Under the pieces are notes generated by a model. The model had not been told where the DNA came from and did not search any database. It worked only from the letters and a program-made list of their open reading frames with translations. From positions 1,302,001-1,366,000 of the forward strand of contig JAFREQ010000045.1 of NCBI GenBank assembly GCA_025331565.1: a stretch of 64,000 bases of DNA. Direction: 5' to 3'. The translations under genes were made by a program, and so were the position numbers. Shown one piece after another: positions 11,351-25,439 of the stretch (its first letter is position 1; the number at the start of each line of letters is the position of its first letter). Source of the stretch: Holacanthus passer. Lineage: Eukaryota; Chordata; Actinopteri; Pomacanthidae.

Positions 11351-12099
11351 TGATTTGACTTGAAAACTGATTTGGAGTTTACAGTGAAGTTTCCTGAAAG
11401 TTGACTCCAGTGTGAACACTTCAAAAAAATTATAAAAGCTAGTAAAAAGTTAAATCCCAACATAAATCTCCATCTGCAATCAGACTAATAAAGTGACCAC
11501 ATGTGGAATAATGAATTAAGCTCTTATGTCACCAGCATTGAGTAAACAAAACATCAACAATCCAGTGAAAGCAACAATTTCAACAGGGGCATCATGTTCA
11601 TTTCAACAGGCCTGACAGACTCTGACCATCCACATTTTACTACCGTGGGTGGACTGGCAGTGGCGAGGCCAGACAAATGGACTGTGACACTATCTCTCTC
11701 TCTCCATCTGCAAGGCAGAGAGGAGAGCGCTGCATTCCAACTGCTCCCTACGCAGACATTTCCTCAGATCAAAGGCAGCTTTCACCACTGTGTCTTAATC
11801 AGAGGGAAACGTTAGACCGAGCTCACCGCTGGCCAGCGCCAGACAAGCAACGCTACACCACTTTACTCAGATGGCTTCAAACTTGGCTTTGAGCTGAAAC
11901 CGTGTACAGAATTGCACATGACGGATACAATGTTGTACAAAATCCATCAGCAAGTCTCACACAAGATGCACAATCTTTTTCTGTGAATAGAAAATATGAG
12001 CACTATCAGGCCATTCTTTTTATCAAAAAACCTTCACTGTGAACTGTCTCTATGGTATGAGATGTGAAATAAAGTTGAGAACAATCAGGAAAAGTTCTT

Positions 12100-12290
12100 C
12101 GGAGCAAAGTTTGAGATGAACTAATTTGTCTCCCTTCTTATAATTGGCTAGGAGGGCTAGGAAACTTCATAATGATGGCCTTCACCACAAAGGCCTTCCC
12201 CTGAGGACGTGGAGAATTCCACATATCAGCCAGACATTAACAGGCTAAGAGATTAGACTGAATTAGCCCCTCCACTTCTCTGTGGCTCCC
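12100..12290. promoter_or_regulatory. candidate intronic regulatory block, intron 4
   Basis: This short stretch is unique sequence between low-complexity tracts. It contains CTAATTTG, TATAATTGG, CATAATGATGG and GAATTAGCC sites. Only the composition and motif density support it. Confidence 0.25.
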
Positions 12291-12624
12291 CAGTGGACCG
12301 GTCTACTGTGACAAAAGACCCCAGGAGAAGGAGAGGATGAGCGAAGGAGGGAGGGAGAGGAAAAGTGGGGGCTGAAGAGGGAGGTGAGGAGGAGATATGG
12401 AAAATGGTGGGAAAAGATGGGAGAAAGGGGAAGAGAGAGTGAGAGACCTGGCCCAGAGTTTGTCTCACAGTGACCTTGAGCAAGGCCAGGGGAGCGGAAC
12501 AGCCCAATTACGACCTCCGCCCCTTCCCCTGATCCCCTACCGGCCCCTCCGTCCCTCCACTTCACAGCCCCCCTAATGAAAGAGCTCAGGCCAGGGCAAA
12601 TAATGAGCACTGAGGAGCGGAAAC

Positions 12625-12625
<1 letters not shown>

Positions 12626-12658
<33 letters not shown>
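12626..12658. repeat. (CA)n microsatellite
   Basis: About 16 uninterrupted CA units. Confidence 0.95.
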
Positions 12659-12660
<2 letters not shown>

Positions 12661-15600
12661 GGAGGATAGACACAGAAACACACAGACATACAGTATGTGT
12701 ACACAGGCATTCACACATACAAACTTTGTCTTCAGGAGCCTTTCTGTAATGAGCCCAAAGGGGCTCTGGGACGATTTTAAAGGCTTTCACCGTGTTCAAG
12801 TGTCTGACAACATGTCTCAGTGATGCTGAAGCAGGTGTATGTGAAAAAGACAACAGCGCTCTCAGGAGGGGAAGCCCTGAGAGGAATCTCAGTACAAGCC
12901 TCATTGTTAAAGTGCGCAAAGGTGACAGATTAAGGGAGCGTATCCGACATTGCAACACAACGGTCATGCAATTTTCGCCCCCACCTCCATTTGATTGCTG
13001 TGTTTCTGCACGTCTCCTGTCAAAAGGCTTGTGAGAAATTGTTTTACTTCCTCCACACCTCGCGAGCCACGCTGAGGGCGACGCCGCACATCAAAACAGG
13101 TGTGTGAAAGAGTGTGTTTATGATAAGCGAGTCATGTGCCCACACACCACCGCCATCGCACGGCTCATTTACGCAGATCACAACACAGCTGCGGAGTGAC
13201 GCTCACTTTGATGTCACATGGCTGACACACACTCGTGCACACAGGAGCACATGCAGCTGAGGGAGGACGCAGAAAATCCTGCTTTGTCACCGATGACAGA
13301 AGAAAAACTGAAATGGAATGTTTTAATCACATCCTGCACCAGGTTGAGACACAAGTGTGACATTTAAAATCTATAAATTCTCACACATACAAGGGTGCGT
13401 TTAAGTGCATGGGACAAATATTTCCTGAAATGGCTGCATGTGACATTTTAGAAATTTTCAAGTCCCCAGAAGCAAAGGTAGAAAAATTTCATGACTTTTT
13501 TTTTTTTTTCCTCGTCTGGCCTCTTCCACATGCCTGTTTGAGGAGAGCCAGACACCCACTCCGGCTGCCATGACACTGATTAACCCTGTCGTGCGTTGGC
13601 TGCATCTCCCTACATTGACCCTGGCAAAATGCCTCTGCTTGCCTTGTTTTTCCAATTAACTTAGCGAATAAGAACAGAGCCCTACTGGAAGGCCGGGAGC
13701 GCTGGAAAAAAAGCGGCGGTCAGAAAACAAAAGAAAAGAGAGCGCACATGTTGACTGGTGGGAAGGCGGTGGCACGGGGAGTTATTATTCAGCCTGTTGA
13801 AAGGTGAAAAGGGAGAGAAAAGTTTGAAGAGAAGAGAGGTGCGAGGGAGGGCTGCGGAGAGGGAGGGGAGACGGCTGGAGCGTGAACAGTAGTCGGGAGG
13901 AGCGTGTGAAGATATGCACTATGAATCGGGAGGGAAGGGTGGACAGAGAAGAGTTAGGAGGAAGGGGGAGCTGGAGACGGAGGAGAGAAAAAGAGGTCTC
14001 GGGGGGTGCGGAGCCAGGTGTGAGGGGATTTGAGGAGGACAGGGGAGAGATGGATGGTTTGGAGGAGTGTGGTGCGTCTCTGTAGTAGCGAGAGAAAAAG
14101 CGAGAGAGCGTCCGATCCTCCGCGTTCAGCTGCTCTCTTGCAGGGTCGTGATCGTCTTAGCATCTGCCAGCGCGCATTAATCAACATCACGAAAGGAAGT
14201 AATCTGACAACGTGCAGCGTGTGTGCAGGAATGTTCGCCCCATGTGTGCGCTGGTGTGCGAGTAGGTGTGCGCCAGAGAAGTAGCGTCTTAGTTACACCT
14301 GATTTGAGATTTACATCAAAGTCGTACCGCGGGCTTTTGCAGGCTTCTCTGCCTTAACAGAGAAAAAACTTTCCCTTCACTCCTCTACTTCCCTTTCGTG
14401 GGTTTATAATTCCTATTAACCTCAAAGAAGACATCCTGCAAACAGGGCACAGGGAAGGACTGAGCTCCTGACATATGGAAGCCATTTCCTTTCACGTGGC
14501 CTCGCTTAAACCAGCCAGCGCCTCTTTAAGACATCGCATGTTTACACGGGGCGGTCTGTGGATTTTAAACTGTCGTCTTATTTCACCGGATGAATATACA
14601 CTTGCCAAGTGTAAATATGCCCCCAAAAGGTTTTGAGGTTTTGTGGAGGGGTGTGCGTTCATGTAAACAGGCCTTGAAACTTTGTTTGGAACAAGGTTAT
14701 ATCAACACTAATAATTTTTTTTGGTGAGAGCTGCAGCAGAAACACACAGTTGCGGCGAAGGCTGATGACTTCACTTAGGACAGAAGGTATCATTGTGGTG
14801 CAGCAGTTAGACCTGGTGGTATTGACACAGCGGTCGGCTAAAACAGGAACCCCGCTTTGCAAAATACTTTTAGCTCGAGCATGAAATGGTTGCGCATGAA
14901 GTAAAATGAAAATGTCTTGATGTGTGCTTCGCAGACGGGTACAGGAAATTGCTGAGTCCAAATCCAATAATCCGGCAACTGTGAATGTTCATGGACCATC
15001 ATTTTTTTCATGCATAGCTGCTGAAGTGGTCCAAGAAGGAGATTTGAAAAGGAAAAACATAGAAGCTGAGAGTCACGACACCAACAAAGTCCAACAGAGG
15101 TTAGATTGAAGCCAGTCCTCGTAGCATTTATAGCTACTTCATTATCAACACTTTGGAGAAATTTCCTTTAAGAAACATCAAGACAACAGAAATACTTCCA
15201 ATGTGTTTATCGTCTTCAGTAAAGTGACGTCGACTTTGCAAAAGGAAGCAACAGAAACAGGAAATGTGCTCTTAATTTTGGGAAACACTAACTTGATCTC
15301 ATTTGTTTACAATAACCAGGTCATGTATATGTATGTATATAAAAAGTATAGATATGACATTACTTCACTGGGGAACCTCACTTAATCTCACTTAACTGTT
15401 GGTATTAAACATTTTAAACACCACTTTTTATGTTGGTGAATTACATATTTGAGTTACACTGGTTAGATAAAGGAGATTTTTCTACGTTAGCTATGTTGTT
15501 AGCTATATAATCATGGGCCCTGTGCATTGACTCGGAGTCAGACTAAAATCAGTCTGCAGCCTAACACATCACACAGGTCACTGTGATTAGTTTGACACAA

Positions 15601-18600
15601 ATCTCGTCACTATAAATGGGAACTTCCATTTTATACATTTACTGGTGGTAACAACATCTATAAATGCAAAACAAAGCACCATTTTATTATAAGTCCTTGG
15701 TTGACAAACTTATGCTACTGCAGCACTATGTTTCTAGGTGATGATTTTTATACTGGACGGGTATATAACACATAAAATGGTGTTCTCATATATATGAAAT
15801 ATAGAGGAAGACGTAGAAAAATACACAGGTGCAGGTTAAACCCATGTCGACCCATCTCTGTTGACACATTACACCTGTGGCCACAAGGGGCTGAGTGAGG
15901 TCGGGCCTGGGGTTTTGGAGGGAACTGGGATCAGTCAGGTCCTCTCCTGACCGAGGCTGACAGCATCGCACACCAACTCCCCCTCCAACCTCACCTCAAT
16001 CTCACCACCTCATAGAAACCCCCCCACCCCCTGACCCACCCAGCCACCGCACAGGGCTGCCACCGCTCTGAAAGCCTAAACCAGAGGGGAGGAAGAGAGG
16101 GGCTCCTGACAGCGGAAACAGAAGCACTTTAAAGCTCCAAACCCTTTCACTGAGATCAAAGGGCCACAGGAACAGAGCCAGCTGAGACCCAAGGAGAGAG
16201 GAAAGGGAGCTGAGACAAGGGGAGAGAAGACAGACAGACAGAGACTGAGAGACAGACACAAACAGAGGAAGGTGGATGGATCCTGGGTTCACAATGATTC
16301 GACGGGAAAGTCTTCATTAAGTTCTGCTCATTCCAATGACTTCATTTTCCACATTAGTAATGACGATTACAGCAGCAGTTAAAAGTAGATTTTACTTTCA
16401 GATCCTGCTTGCCTTATAGAGTCTCTGCTGAGCATGTTCATACAAAAGATGAGTACATTTAAAAATACTGTTCATCTTTGCAAATAATCAACTGTATTCT
16501 GTAATGCACTGTAAAGTGTTGTGATACCAAGAGCAAATAAAGATTTTCAAAAACTCTGACATAAGACTGTTGTGTAGTAAACTTTTCAAAACTGATGCAT
16601 GTCCGCTTGTCAGAAAAGTTAAGGAGTTTTTCAACCTTCAACTTCCTCATTCGTTGTTTATTTCATTTTGATGTTGACAGTTTTTTGTTTCTGTTGTAAA
16701 ACAGGTTAGTGATTTTCGCAATGCTAGCAATTGTTCCAGAGCTTTCAAGCACATCCCACGGTCTTCATCAGCAGATGGAGGACCTGTCATCGATGCTGGC
16801 AATCATACAAGTTGTACAAGCAGTGACACAAAACGGATCGGTTTTTGAAAATGACAGAAAAACAAAACAAAAAAAAAAATAAGAGGATGCAGTTATTATA
16901 TTTTAGGCTTCCACCTTTTTAAAATAAACCAAATAAGAACGCAGGGGTTCAGAGTCTTCCTCTTTTGTCTGCAGCCCACACATTTGAAATGAACTTTTTG
17001 TAACTGCAAGAACTGCATAACAGTTATAGTTTGTTTCCCATGTGAGCTGAATTTCCTCCTCTGTGTTTTTCCTTCTGCTGGCCGGCTGGGCAGAGCAGAC
17101 CGTGGGCCTGGCATGGCACGGAGAGGTTGCCAGGCATTCAGGGTAAATATGTCCCCCCGGAGCCGCGAGGGCTCTGCGTGACCCCCTGACATCAAAGGCC
17201 TGGGTGGGTTCAGGGGGTGGGGACGGCTTTCTATTCATGGTCACATCAAGCAGGATTCCCTCTCTGTGGGATACCTCTGGAGGCGTGCCAGACATTCCCA
17301 TATAGTGCACAGTCAGTTCACACACACTCGCTGTCCAGTTGAATACCCAGCGCTCTCCTTCCCCGTCTCCTCCCCCGGCATGTTTCAGTCACACTCACAT
17401 TGTCTACATATAAGCAGCAGAAAGAGCACACAAGCACATCCCCGTAGGCACGTATCACTTCCACGCCACTGCACTGATAACATATGTTTATCGACAGGAG
17501 CCAGGAGTGTGACAAGCTCAAGTCATAACAAACGGGTCCAGGTGTCGGAGGAACTGGTTAGAACTGCCAGAGGAGTCACGAACCCGCTGAAGGTGAGTCC
17601 CACAACGAGAAACGCTCCTTGTTTGAAATCAAAGCTCCTCTGCGCTCCTTCCACTTCAACAAAGTCACAGGATTATGTTTTATCAAAAACACCTTTTCAC
17701 CACTCGCACTGCTTCCAAATTACGACCAAACACAATCGTGGTTTTGAAAAGTTTATGTTGGGCTTTGCCACGCAGCAGGGTTTTGTTTTTCTTTTTTGCA
17801 GGGCTGCTTCGAAAACCGTTTTTCCACACTGCAATTACATTTAATTTCAGCCATCGAGATAAGAATGTCTACCACAACAAATCAACACAGTATATAGCAA
17901 GAAAATGAAAACATGAAAGTGAAATTACACAAAATGAGGCTGCCTTTTTTCCTGTAATTTCAAGGGGGCTGGAATCAGGGAACAAACATGAGACCAAAAA
18001 AAAAAAGGTTTTTCTTGTTCCCTTTTGCTTCTTTCTCATGCTTGATTTTGCCCCTTTACAAACAGAACAATCATTTTGCATGCAGCATTCCTCCTTCATC
18101 TCGACTGGCTGCAAATGACTTGATGGCTGCTTTTTTTATTTTTTTCCAGAGCAGGCACAGGTGGAATTAGCGCTGCTCTCAGTGAGTGTTTTGACTTCCT
18201 CTGGCATGCCCCGGGCTAGAGAGAAGACAGGAGGGGACTCCTGGGTGTTGAAGTGTTAAACTTCTGAAAACAGGGAGGAAGCACATCTATCTTTCCTTTT
18301 CCTCTCAAGTAATGTCTCGATGGCCCTGATGCCTTTTACACAAAAACTCAGCTGACGCCTGCAGCTAAACAGGGTTCAGGTTCCACACCCCACCGCCTCC
18401 ACTACCCCGACAAGTCAGGTAATGAGCGTGTGTGTACGGCCCATCTCAGGTGAGGAGAATGAGTGTGGCCCAGGGCTGCGAGGAGCGGCGTGGATCCCCC
18501 TCAATTCACCACGTCACGCTGGGCTGCTGAAATGAGCAGCCGCACGGATGGGCCTGAGCAAATCACAAACAATACACAGCGCTACAAGACAGCAGAGACA

Positions 18601-20099
18601 CACTGCTGGAGATGGTTAATCCTTCAGACAGAGATCTGAGGTAGAAACACAGAAAAAAAAAAAAGGGGGGTCGGGAGGAAGAGGAGGGAGGGAGGGAGAG
18701 CCGAGACACAGAGGGGGGAGAACAGGAGCATCAGGTACAAGACACAAAAAAATATGTTTCCTTCTCTGCACTGAAAATCTCCTTTTCAGAATGAAATCCA
18801 TCACGTTTTCCTAATACACACTTCTTGTAGAGGAGGGGAAGGCAAGGAAATGTGGACAGAAGAAAGGCAAGTGCTGGTGGGAAAGTGAACAGACACAGCC
18901 TACTTTATTCTCGCCATTTCATCCATCTTGTTGGACTAATAAAATGTCAAGTGGAGTTCCTTGATATTTAATCATGAAGGGGCTGAGTGCGTGGTGGTGC
19001 CAAGCTCAGGCTTGCTGAAGCTTTGGGAGGCTTAAACACAGACCTGTGTACATTTTGAATCTACCCAAAGGAGGATGTTTCACAAACCTGCTGCATAAGT
19101 GACACAAAACTGATATGAAAGCCTGCTGTGGGAAACATTTACTTTCTCTGGCTCTGGGAGCAAGTTTTCCAGCTTTATTTAATCCCTTTAAATAAACTTT
19201 TATTCCTGATGTAGTAAAATCACTCACACAGAGATGTCAAAAAAAAAAAAAAGATGGGCATGCAATAAAAGGCTTGTTGCATTCTTACAAATGCAGTAAC
19301 CCTGCAGCTGCGTGCATGACTACGCATATTTGTGCAGCTCCCGCCGGACGCTCGTGAGGGGGAAAAACTGAAAAACTTCACAAGCTGACCCCCTCCCAAA
19401 AAAAATGAAATAAATAAATTGAAGCATCATGGGAGACAGAAGTAGCGAAGGATTTCTTTTTTGGCTCTAAACTCCAAACAACATTATTAGATGAAACTAT
19501 CACACTATCAGATGTAATGGACACCGCATCTGATAAGGGAGATAACGAAGGGCTGAGAGAATAGAATCGCTTTATGTGATATGAATTAATTTTCATTGGT
19601 GGGGAGAGTGTAAAAGGAGTGAAATACTCTGTGATTTAGAAGATAAACAAACAGAAAAAAAAGGGAGGAGAAGAGGTGCAGAGGCGGCGAGGGAGGCAAT
19701 GAACTCATTTCCTCTTCCATTAAAACTGTGAATGGTCTTTAGCAGAACTTAAACTGGACTGAAGGCATTTTAAACATGTGGTCATGTTTCACATTGTTGC
19801 ATTCGGGTTTCGTAAATCACACGCTGAAGGCTTTTGACTAGGAAAGATGGAAGCGAAGGACAGAGAGAGAGAGAGGAAAGGAAGGGAGGGACTGAGGGAG
19901 GATGGAAAATGAGGAGAGTTGGAGAGGATTTATGACCCTGTTCCCTTGGTCTCGTTACTTGCTGTAACTGGCCCCCAGAGTGGGATCGCAGGGTCTGGAG
20001 CCCACAGCCCAGAGATCAGAGTAATGGAAATTCCACATTTCTACACTGCTACACATGACGTCTGTAGGGCACGGAGCGAAAAAAAAACTGAAAACTGAC

Positions 20100-20470
20100 T
20101 CTCAATTTCTTAAGAGTCCAGAACTGAAATTGATTATCGCGCATTAGGTAAGGAGGGAAATATTTCCTCAGTAAAATCAGCATCCTCTGATTGCAGGGAG
20201 GCAAAAGTGACAGAGTCTTTTAGTGGGAGGCTCGTTTTTAAAAACCAGTATTTGCGAAGAGAAGCAGACGTCAGGACAGCGGCAGCCTGAGGTTATGGAG
20301 ATGATGTGAGGCGGCGTGCTGCCAGCGCTGGGTAATATCTTGACAGTCACCGCTGTTCTCTAATAGCTCCCCGCCAATGAGAGGAGGGTCTTTTACAAAG
20401 CCAATTAAGAACCGGCACGGCTCATAAAAGTGACAGTCTGCCACACCCATCAAGTAAGTTACCACCAAAA
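20100..20470. promoter_or_regulatory. candidate intronic enhancer, intron 4
   Basis: This repeat-free block contains ATTGATTATCGCGCATTAG, GGGTAATATCTTGACAG, CTCTAATAGC and GCCAATTAAG. Composition changes sharply to AT-rich dispersed repeat at about 20561. Regulatory function is inferred from motif density only. Confidence 0.35.
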
Positions 20471-20560
20471 GACTGTGAGCTTTTACTTATGCGCTCTTCA
20501 TGAACACAATGCATCATAGGAATTAAATGAGGTTTCTTTAGTGTTTTAATATTTGGAATT

Positions 20561-20869
20561 AAAGCTGAAAAGATTTATTAGTCCATTGACATAAAATGAT
20601 CAGCAAGTATTTTTCTATGATGAATTGTCTTTTTTCAGTCTAAAATACAGAACATTGTCTGCTTCCAGTTTCTCTAAGTGACTTTGTAAACTGACAATTT
20701 TGTTGGTTTTTTTGTACTGATTATAATAAGAATAAGCAATATGAATACATCACCTCGGGCTACGGCAAATTGTGATGGGGATTTTTCATGACACACAACT
20801 ACAGACAAAACAATTAATCAAGAAAATAACAGGCAGATTACGTGATAATGAAAAGAACTGTTAGTTGCA
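20561..20869 (-). repeat. MITE-like dispersed repeat, copy B
   Basis: Read on the minus strand, it starts TGCAACTAACAGTTC, continues with TTGATTAATTGTTTTGTCT, GCCCGAGGTGATGT and CAGTTTACAAAGT, and ends TGGACTAATAAATC. This is the most complete of the three copies in the window; the two ends are partly inverted versions of each other (CAACTAAC and its diverged complement), as in a small non-autonomous DNA transposon. Confidence 0.65.
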
Positions 20870-21122
20870 CTCACATTTATAATGCATATATAATTATTAA
20901 AATGTTTAAATGAAACAATTATTTTGCAAACTATACATTATTAAAAACATAAATTGTAAGAGGATGCATAATAAACATTTTAAAATAAATGGAGAAATTA
21001 ATACCTTTTAAAATGTAATTTTGCTGTTTCATATTCAAGAGGAAATTAAAAATTGAAGAACTGCAAACAAAAAATAAAAAATGGTAGTGAATAAAGAAAC
21101 TGACGCTCAAACAGTGACGGGA

Positions 21123-21124
<2 letters not shown>

Positions 21125-21160
<36 letters not shown>
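21125..21160. repeat. (GT)n microsatellite
   Basis: About 18 uninterrupted GT units. Confidence 0.95.
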
Positions 21161-21162
<2 letters not shown>

Positions 21163-22299
21163 GCATGGCTGCACAAGCACACGTACACACACTCGCACAT
21201 TAGCGCAGAGCTGTTGGCACCTGCCTGTTATCTCTTCCCCTCAGACCTGGTTTTCCATTGTGCTCCATGGGAGAGCTACAAATTGAGATCTCAAACATGA
21301 AGAGGGGGGCAAATGACTTGTGTAGAGAAAATCAAATCCACTAATGTGTTACATGTGCAAATTCACAGGCCTCGTATTAGAGATTAATGTATGCCTCTTT
21401 TATCGAAAATGTACCTTTTTCAAAGATATTTATAATGGAGCCAAAAATTAAATTCAACCAAGGACTAACGCTGAAGACAATGAAGAGGAAGTATTTGTTG
21501 AACGAATAATCAGATTTGATTTGCATGAATAACAACGTTATGTAAGGAATACTATGAATTCTTTCCTTTAGTTGAGATGACTATTAGACATACTAAATCA
21601 GTCATTTAGCAAGGAGAACAAAAAAAACATTAAAAATGCATGTGATATTTAATCAGTATGGACAAATACTAATATACAGAGAGCAGCAGGAGCAGCCTCA
21701 GCGTAGGTAATCGTATCCTGGTAAGTAGAGTTTTGGAGCATGTCTTAACACATCTCCACGGGTAATGACTCAACCCTAAAACCTTTACAGGCCTTGTCAA
21801 ATATCTGCTGTGCCAAACTCTTTTTTTCCCCTCCAACCTGCTGGATCCATCACTTTCAAAATACACAGGTGCCTTCAAAACATCATGGTCCTGTGCACGG
21901 GCTGAATAGAAAAAAAGACTACACTACCCATTTAGGGCTCTGAAACTGGTGTATTACAAAATAAATAGATATACTGTAACTTCAATCTGCCCACATTTCT
22001 GCTTAGGCATTTATCTCCTTTCTCTCTAAATCCTGAAATTGCCTCAGAAAAAAAAAGGGGAGAGATACTTTCCCCTCTTCGCACATTTTCACAGAGTGGT
22101 GCACAACTTTCTTTCTTCCCCCTTTTTTTCTCCAGTGAAAATTGAAGAGGCTTTATGTCAAATACGGCTAAAGCCAGCCTCTCCATATCAAACAACGCAG
22201 CGCGAAAATTACTGTGGCGATGATAAGGCTGCCAGATAGAGTGGGAGAGGAGAGGCGAGGGGGGAAAAAAAACTGAAAGGAAGTGACTCTACTCAATTA

Positions 22300-22790
22300 T
22301 ACTGCAAAATTGGTATGACTGAATATTTTTCATTCAGGTGACTGATAGTATCAGTGAAACTGCAATGCAGATAAATAAAGGAGCCTTCTGTCAAGAATAA
22401 ACACCATTAATCATGAAGCCAGCTACTGCGTGACCGCCTGTCCCCCCGACTTACTCCATAGAGAAAGTATTAAAGAGGGGGGAGGAGGGGGGTGAGAGAC
22501 GGGGGAGAGGATGGAGGGGAAACCAGTGACTGCACCAGAGAGAGGTGACCTATGAAGTCACACAGAATGGGTTTTGGACAGTTCGAGAGGAGGATGAAAA
22601 AGTGGCCTTCGTCTCTCTCCCCTGCTTTTCGGTGACAGCCGCCATATCTGGACAGAAATTATCAGATGAGATTATGAAATAATCATTAATTCTTAATGTA
22701 ATTTATGGCTCCACTTCACATTCTGTTTTAGTCTAGACGATATTCAAATGTGAATATTAATAGCAAAACGTCAAGCGGGCCGTGTTTTTT
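22300..22790. promoter_or_regulatory. candidate intronic regulatory blocks, intron 4
   Basis: Two unique AT-rich segments (22300-22460 and 22660-22790) flank a purine-rich tract. They contain CTCAATTATAC, CACCATTAATCATG, AATAATCATTAATTC, TGTAATTTATGG and GAATATTAATAGC. The density of paired TAAT cores suggests homeodomain binding; function is not shown. Confidence 0.35.
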
Positions 22791-23073
22791 TATTCTTTTT
22801 TTACTGCACAGAATCTGAAAAAATGCAAAATACCGTCATATGACAAAAAAATTATACAGGTACAAATTCCAGCTACTGTGTCATGTTGACTAAAAAAAAT
22901 GGTTAAAAAATGTGTGAAACTAAAATATCAACTGTTAAATGAGGCCTTGACACAGCAAAGTCAGTTCACACCATAAAAAACACTGATGAAGCTGCAGACT
23001 TTTTCCACATTTTTCCTCTCGTTTCTGTAAAAGCGACACTAGACCCTTTTGTCTTTCTATTGTTTTGCATTAT

Positions 23074-23108
23074 GTGTGTGTGTCTGCACTTGTGTGTGTG
23101 TGTGTGTA
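23074..23108. repeat. Interrupted (TG)n microsatellite
   Basis: TG units are broken by one CTGCACT segment. Confidence 0.85.
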
Positions 23109-24929
23109 TTGCAATGCTCTGCCTCGTCCCATCTGGAAGGAGGTGCTGAGATAAGACTGTGGTCTTTATGCTAAGCAACACGCCGCTCCTCTATGCCCAG
23201 ATTGGGCGCTCTGACAACAGTTTATGTAAATAACAAAACAACACGGCACACATCTTAAAAAAAATGCTCCTCTCCGCCAAAGGCAGAGGACAGCGAGGGG
23301 GAAGCGTGTGAGAATCGGTGTATGGAAACAGTGTGAAATTGGCACAAATCTCAGGTGCCTACAGAAAATAAAATTGAAATTCGGAGGTTAACAAGGTGAT
23401 TCACTCGATTTTTGATACCGCGCTGCAATCTTCGCCCGAAATGACGCTTCTGAAGCAACAGCTCACGCAGCCTTTAAGTCAATTAACTGGGCTCATCATC
23501 TCCGAGCTGCTGTGCCGCGATGACAGAGACGCACCGCAGCTCTCCCCTGGTACCTCCAGAATACCCAGCAGTCAGGCCGAGCCCGCAGCTGAACAAACAC
23601 ACCGCTGAATGAAATAACCACACAGGCTGGGAACACGGAAACACCGCCACCCTCCACCTGCACTCCACCGCCACACTGACAGAAAATACAGCCCATGACT
23701 TTATTCATGAGTCGCACTGAGAAGTTTTCTTTAAAATCAAACTTCTTTTTTTGGCATCTTTGAGCTTCAGATTGTTGCATTTTTTTAAAAACATCTTTAA
23801 TGCATTTGTGGAAAAAAAACTGCAGGCTTTGTATGAAGTGCTAACAAAACTCTGAAAATCACAGAACAGAAAAAATGGATATAAACTAATTTGTGTTTTG
23901 GTATATAGAAAGTATACCATGGATTATATATTTATGTTTTATTTTACTTCTCTAGATCATTTAAATGTTAATGTGGTGGTTCTAATAACATTAATATTGC
24001 TGCTTGAAAATGGGTGTCTCAATGATATTAGCTGTCTAAATAACGGTTAATCAAAATAAAGAAAAAAATTGTCTGATGCTTCAACTAAAAAGATATTTTC
24101 AGAACCATTACATTGTGCATATAGTTCAAAATATTTCATTACACCAAAAGTCAAACCTCTATTTGCTTTACAACTTTATGAACTCCTGAGTGGACTTCAT
24201 CATTTTGACTAATTCTTTGCTAAATCCACATACGGTAACTGCGCAAAAGGTTGTGAGTCAATTGCTTATCCCATAAGAATGTTTTGTTGTTTTAGTGGCC
24301 CCATTCACAGCACGAGGGCCCGGGACTCCAGAGTAAACTCCGATGCTGATAATTGACTTGTGACGAATACCTCTGTTTGTTCTGAGCGGTCTCCGGGTGA
24401 CCGAGAGCCGGCGCTGAGCTGCATGAGAGGCCTGTTTTGTTTTGCTGTGTACCGTGGTCGGGCAATAAAGCTGGAATGAAAGGAGCGGTCTCTTCTCTTG
24501 GCCCCAGCCTCCCCCCCTAACTCCCATTAAGCCAGTCCCGCACAATGGTGGTGGCAGAGGGGACCAGAGCTCCCATGGAGAGCCCGCTCTTCACCGATCA
24601 ATGTGTTTATTTAAGCAGGAAGCATCTTCTCCGGAGCAGGAAGGCCTCGCTCGCTTTTTTGGTGAGGCTGGAGGTCAGCTGTTTCCAGACCAGAGACATG
24701 CAGAGGAAGAACCACTAACTTCAGCGACGGGACATGCTGCATTGCATGCTGGTCCTGGATCAGTTCAGGACATTAAGGCTTTGCTCAGAACTCAGAAGAG
24801 GCTTGTTGTTATTTGTTTCATTTCAAACTGGGGTCGTTGAAACTCTTTCCATTCTTTCATATTAATACATGAGTTCCTCAGCAAAGCAAGCACCCACAAG
24901 AAGAGACCCCCGCCCCTCCTCCCGACCCT

Positions 24930-25270
24930 AAGGCTTTAATATTGAATGGCACATTGGTACCTTCCCCACAAGAATTCATAAACTAAACGATTAGCCTCTG
25001 TCTGTAATTGCGCTCTCCCTTGCCTAATAGGGGAGGTGAGGTAAAGAGGGAAAAAAACAAAGGACAGTTAATTTGTGATTTCCTCTGCTCATTTGAAGGC
25101 AAATTAAGTGTCAAACAGCTAATACGGAGCATATTTCATTTTATGAGCTTTTAATTTAATTCTACCGCCTCATATCGCTGGAGCCCGTTAGCTGCGCTGC
25201 TAACACCCGCGCCTCGTCTGCAAACGGGGGCCATAAATAAACATGTTTCAATTAGGCCCGTCACAGTAAC
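24930..25270. promoter_or_regulatory. candidate intronic enhancer, intron 4
   Basis: Many homeodomain-type cores lie in 340 repeat-free bases: CTTTAATATTG, CGATTAGCC, CTGTAATTGC, CCTAATAGG, AGTTAATTTG, CAAATTAAG, GCTAATACG and TTTTAATTTAATTC. It lies within 2.6 kb of exon 4 and forms a cluster with the next block. Confidence 0.4.
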
Positions 25271-25439
25271 AGGATATGATTCCGTTCATTTGCCACATAC
25301 GGATGGTGGATGTGTCACCGCGGCGGAGAGGAAACAAGCTGCTGGGCGTTTGCGGCGTTTTTCTCCGGCCACGGATGCCCAGTGGTGACTGGCTTGTGTG
25401 CGTGGCGGGGGAAGCTGGCTGGATTGATGGAACTGCCGC

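Noticed and set aside
12263..12967. 234-residue minus-strand open frame
   Set aside because: It runs through a CA microsatellite and purine-rich low-complexity sequence, giving Cys/Val and Ser/Pro runs, with no domain and no splice context.
16903..17325. 140-residue minus-strand frame, considered as an alternative gli3 exon
   Set aside because: No Gli similarity and no convincing acceptor/donor pair in a matching phase.
17266..17844. 192-residue plus-strand open frame
   Set aside because: No recognisable family or compositional sign of coding, and an overlapping minus-strand frame is equally long. It lies inside gli3 intron 4.
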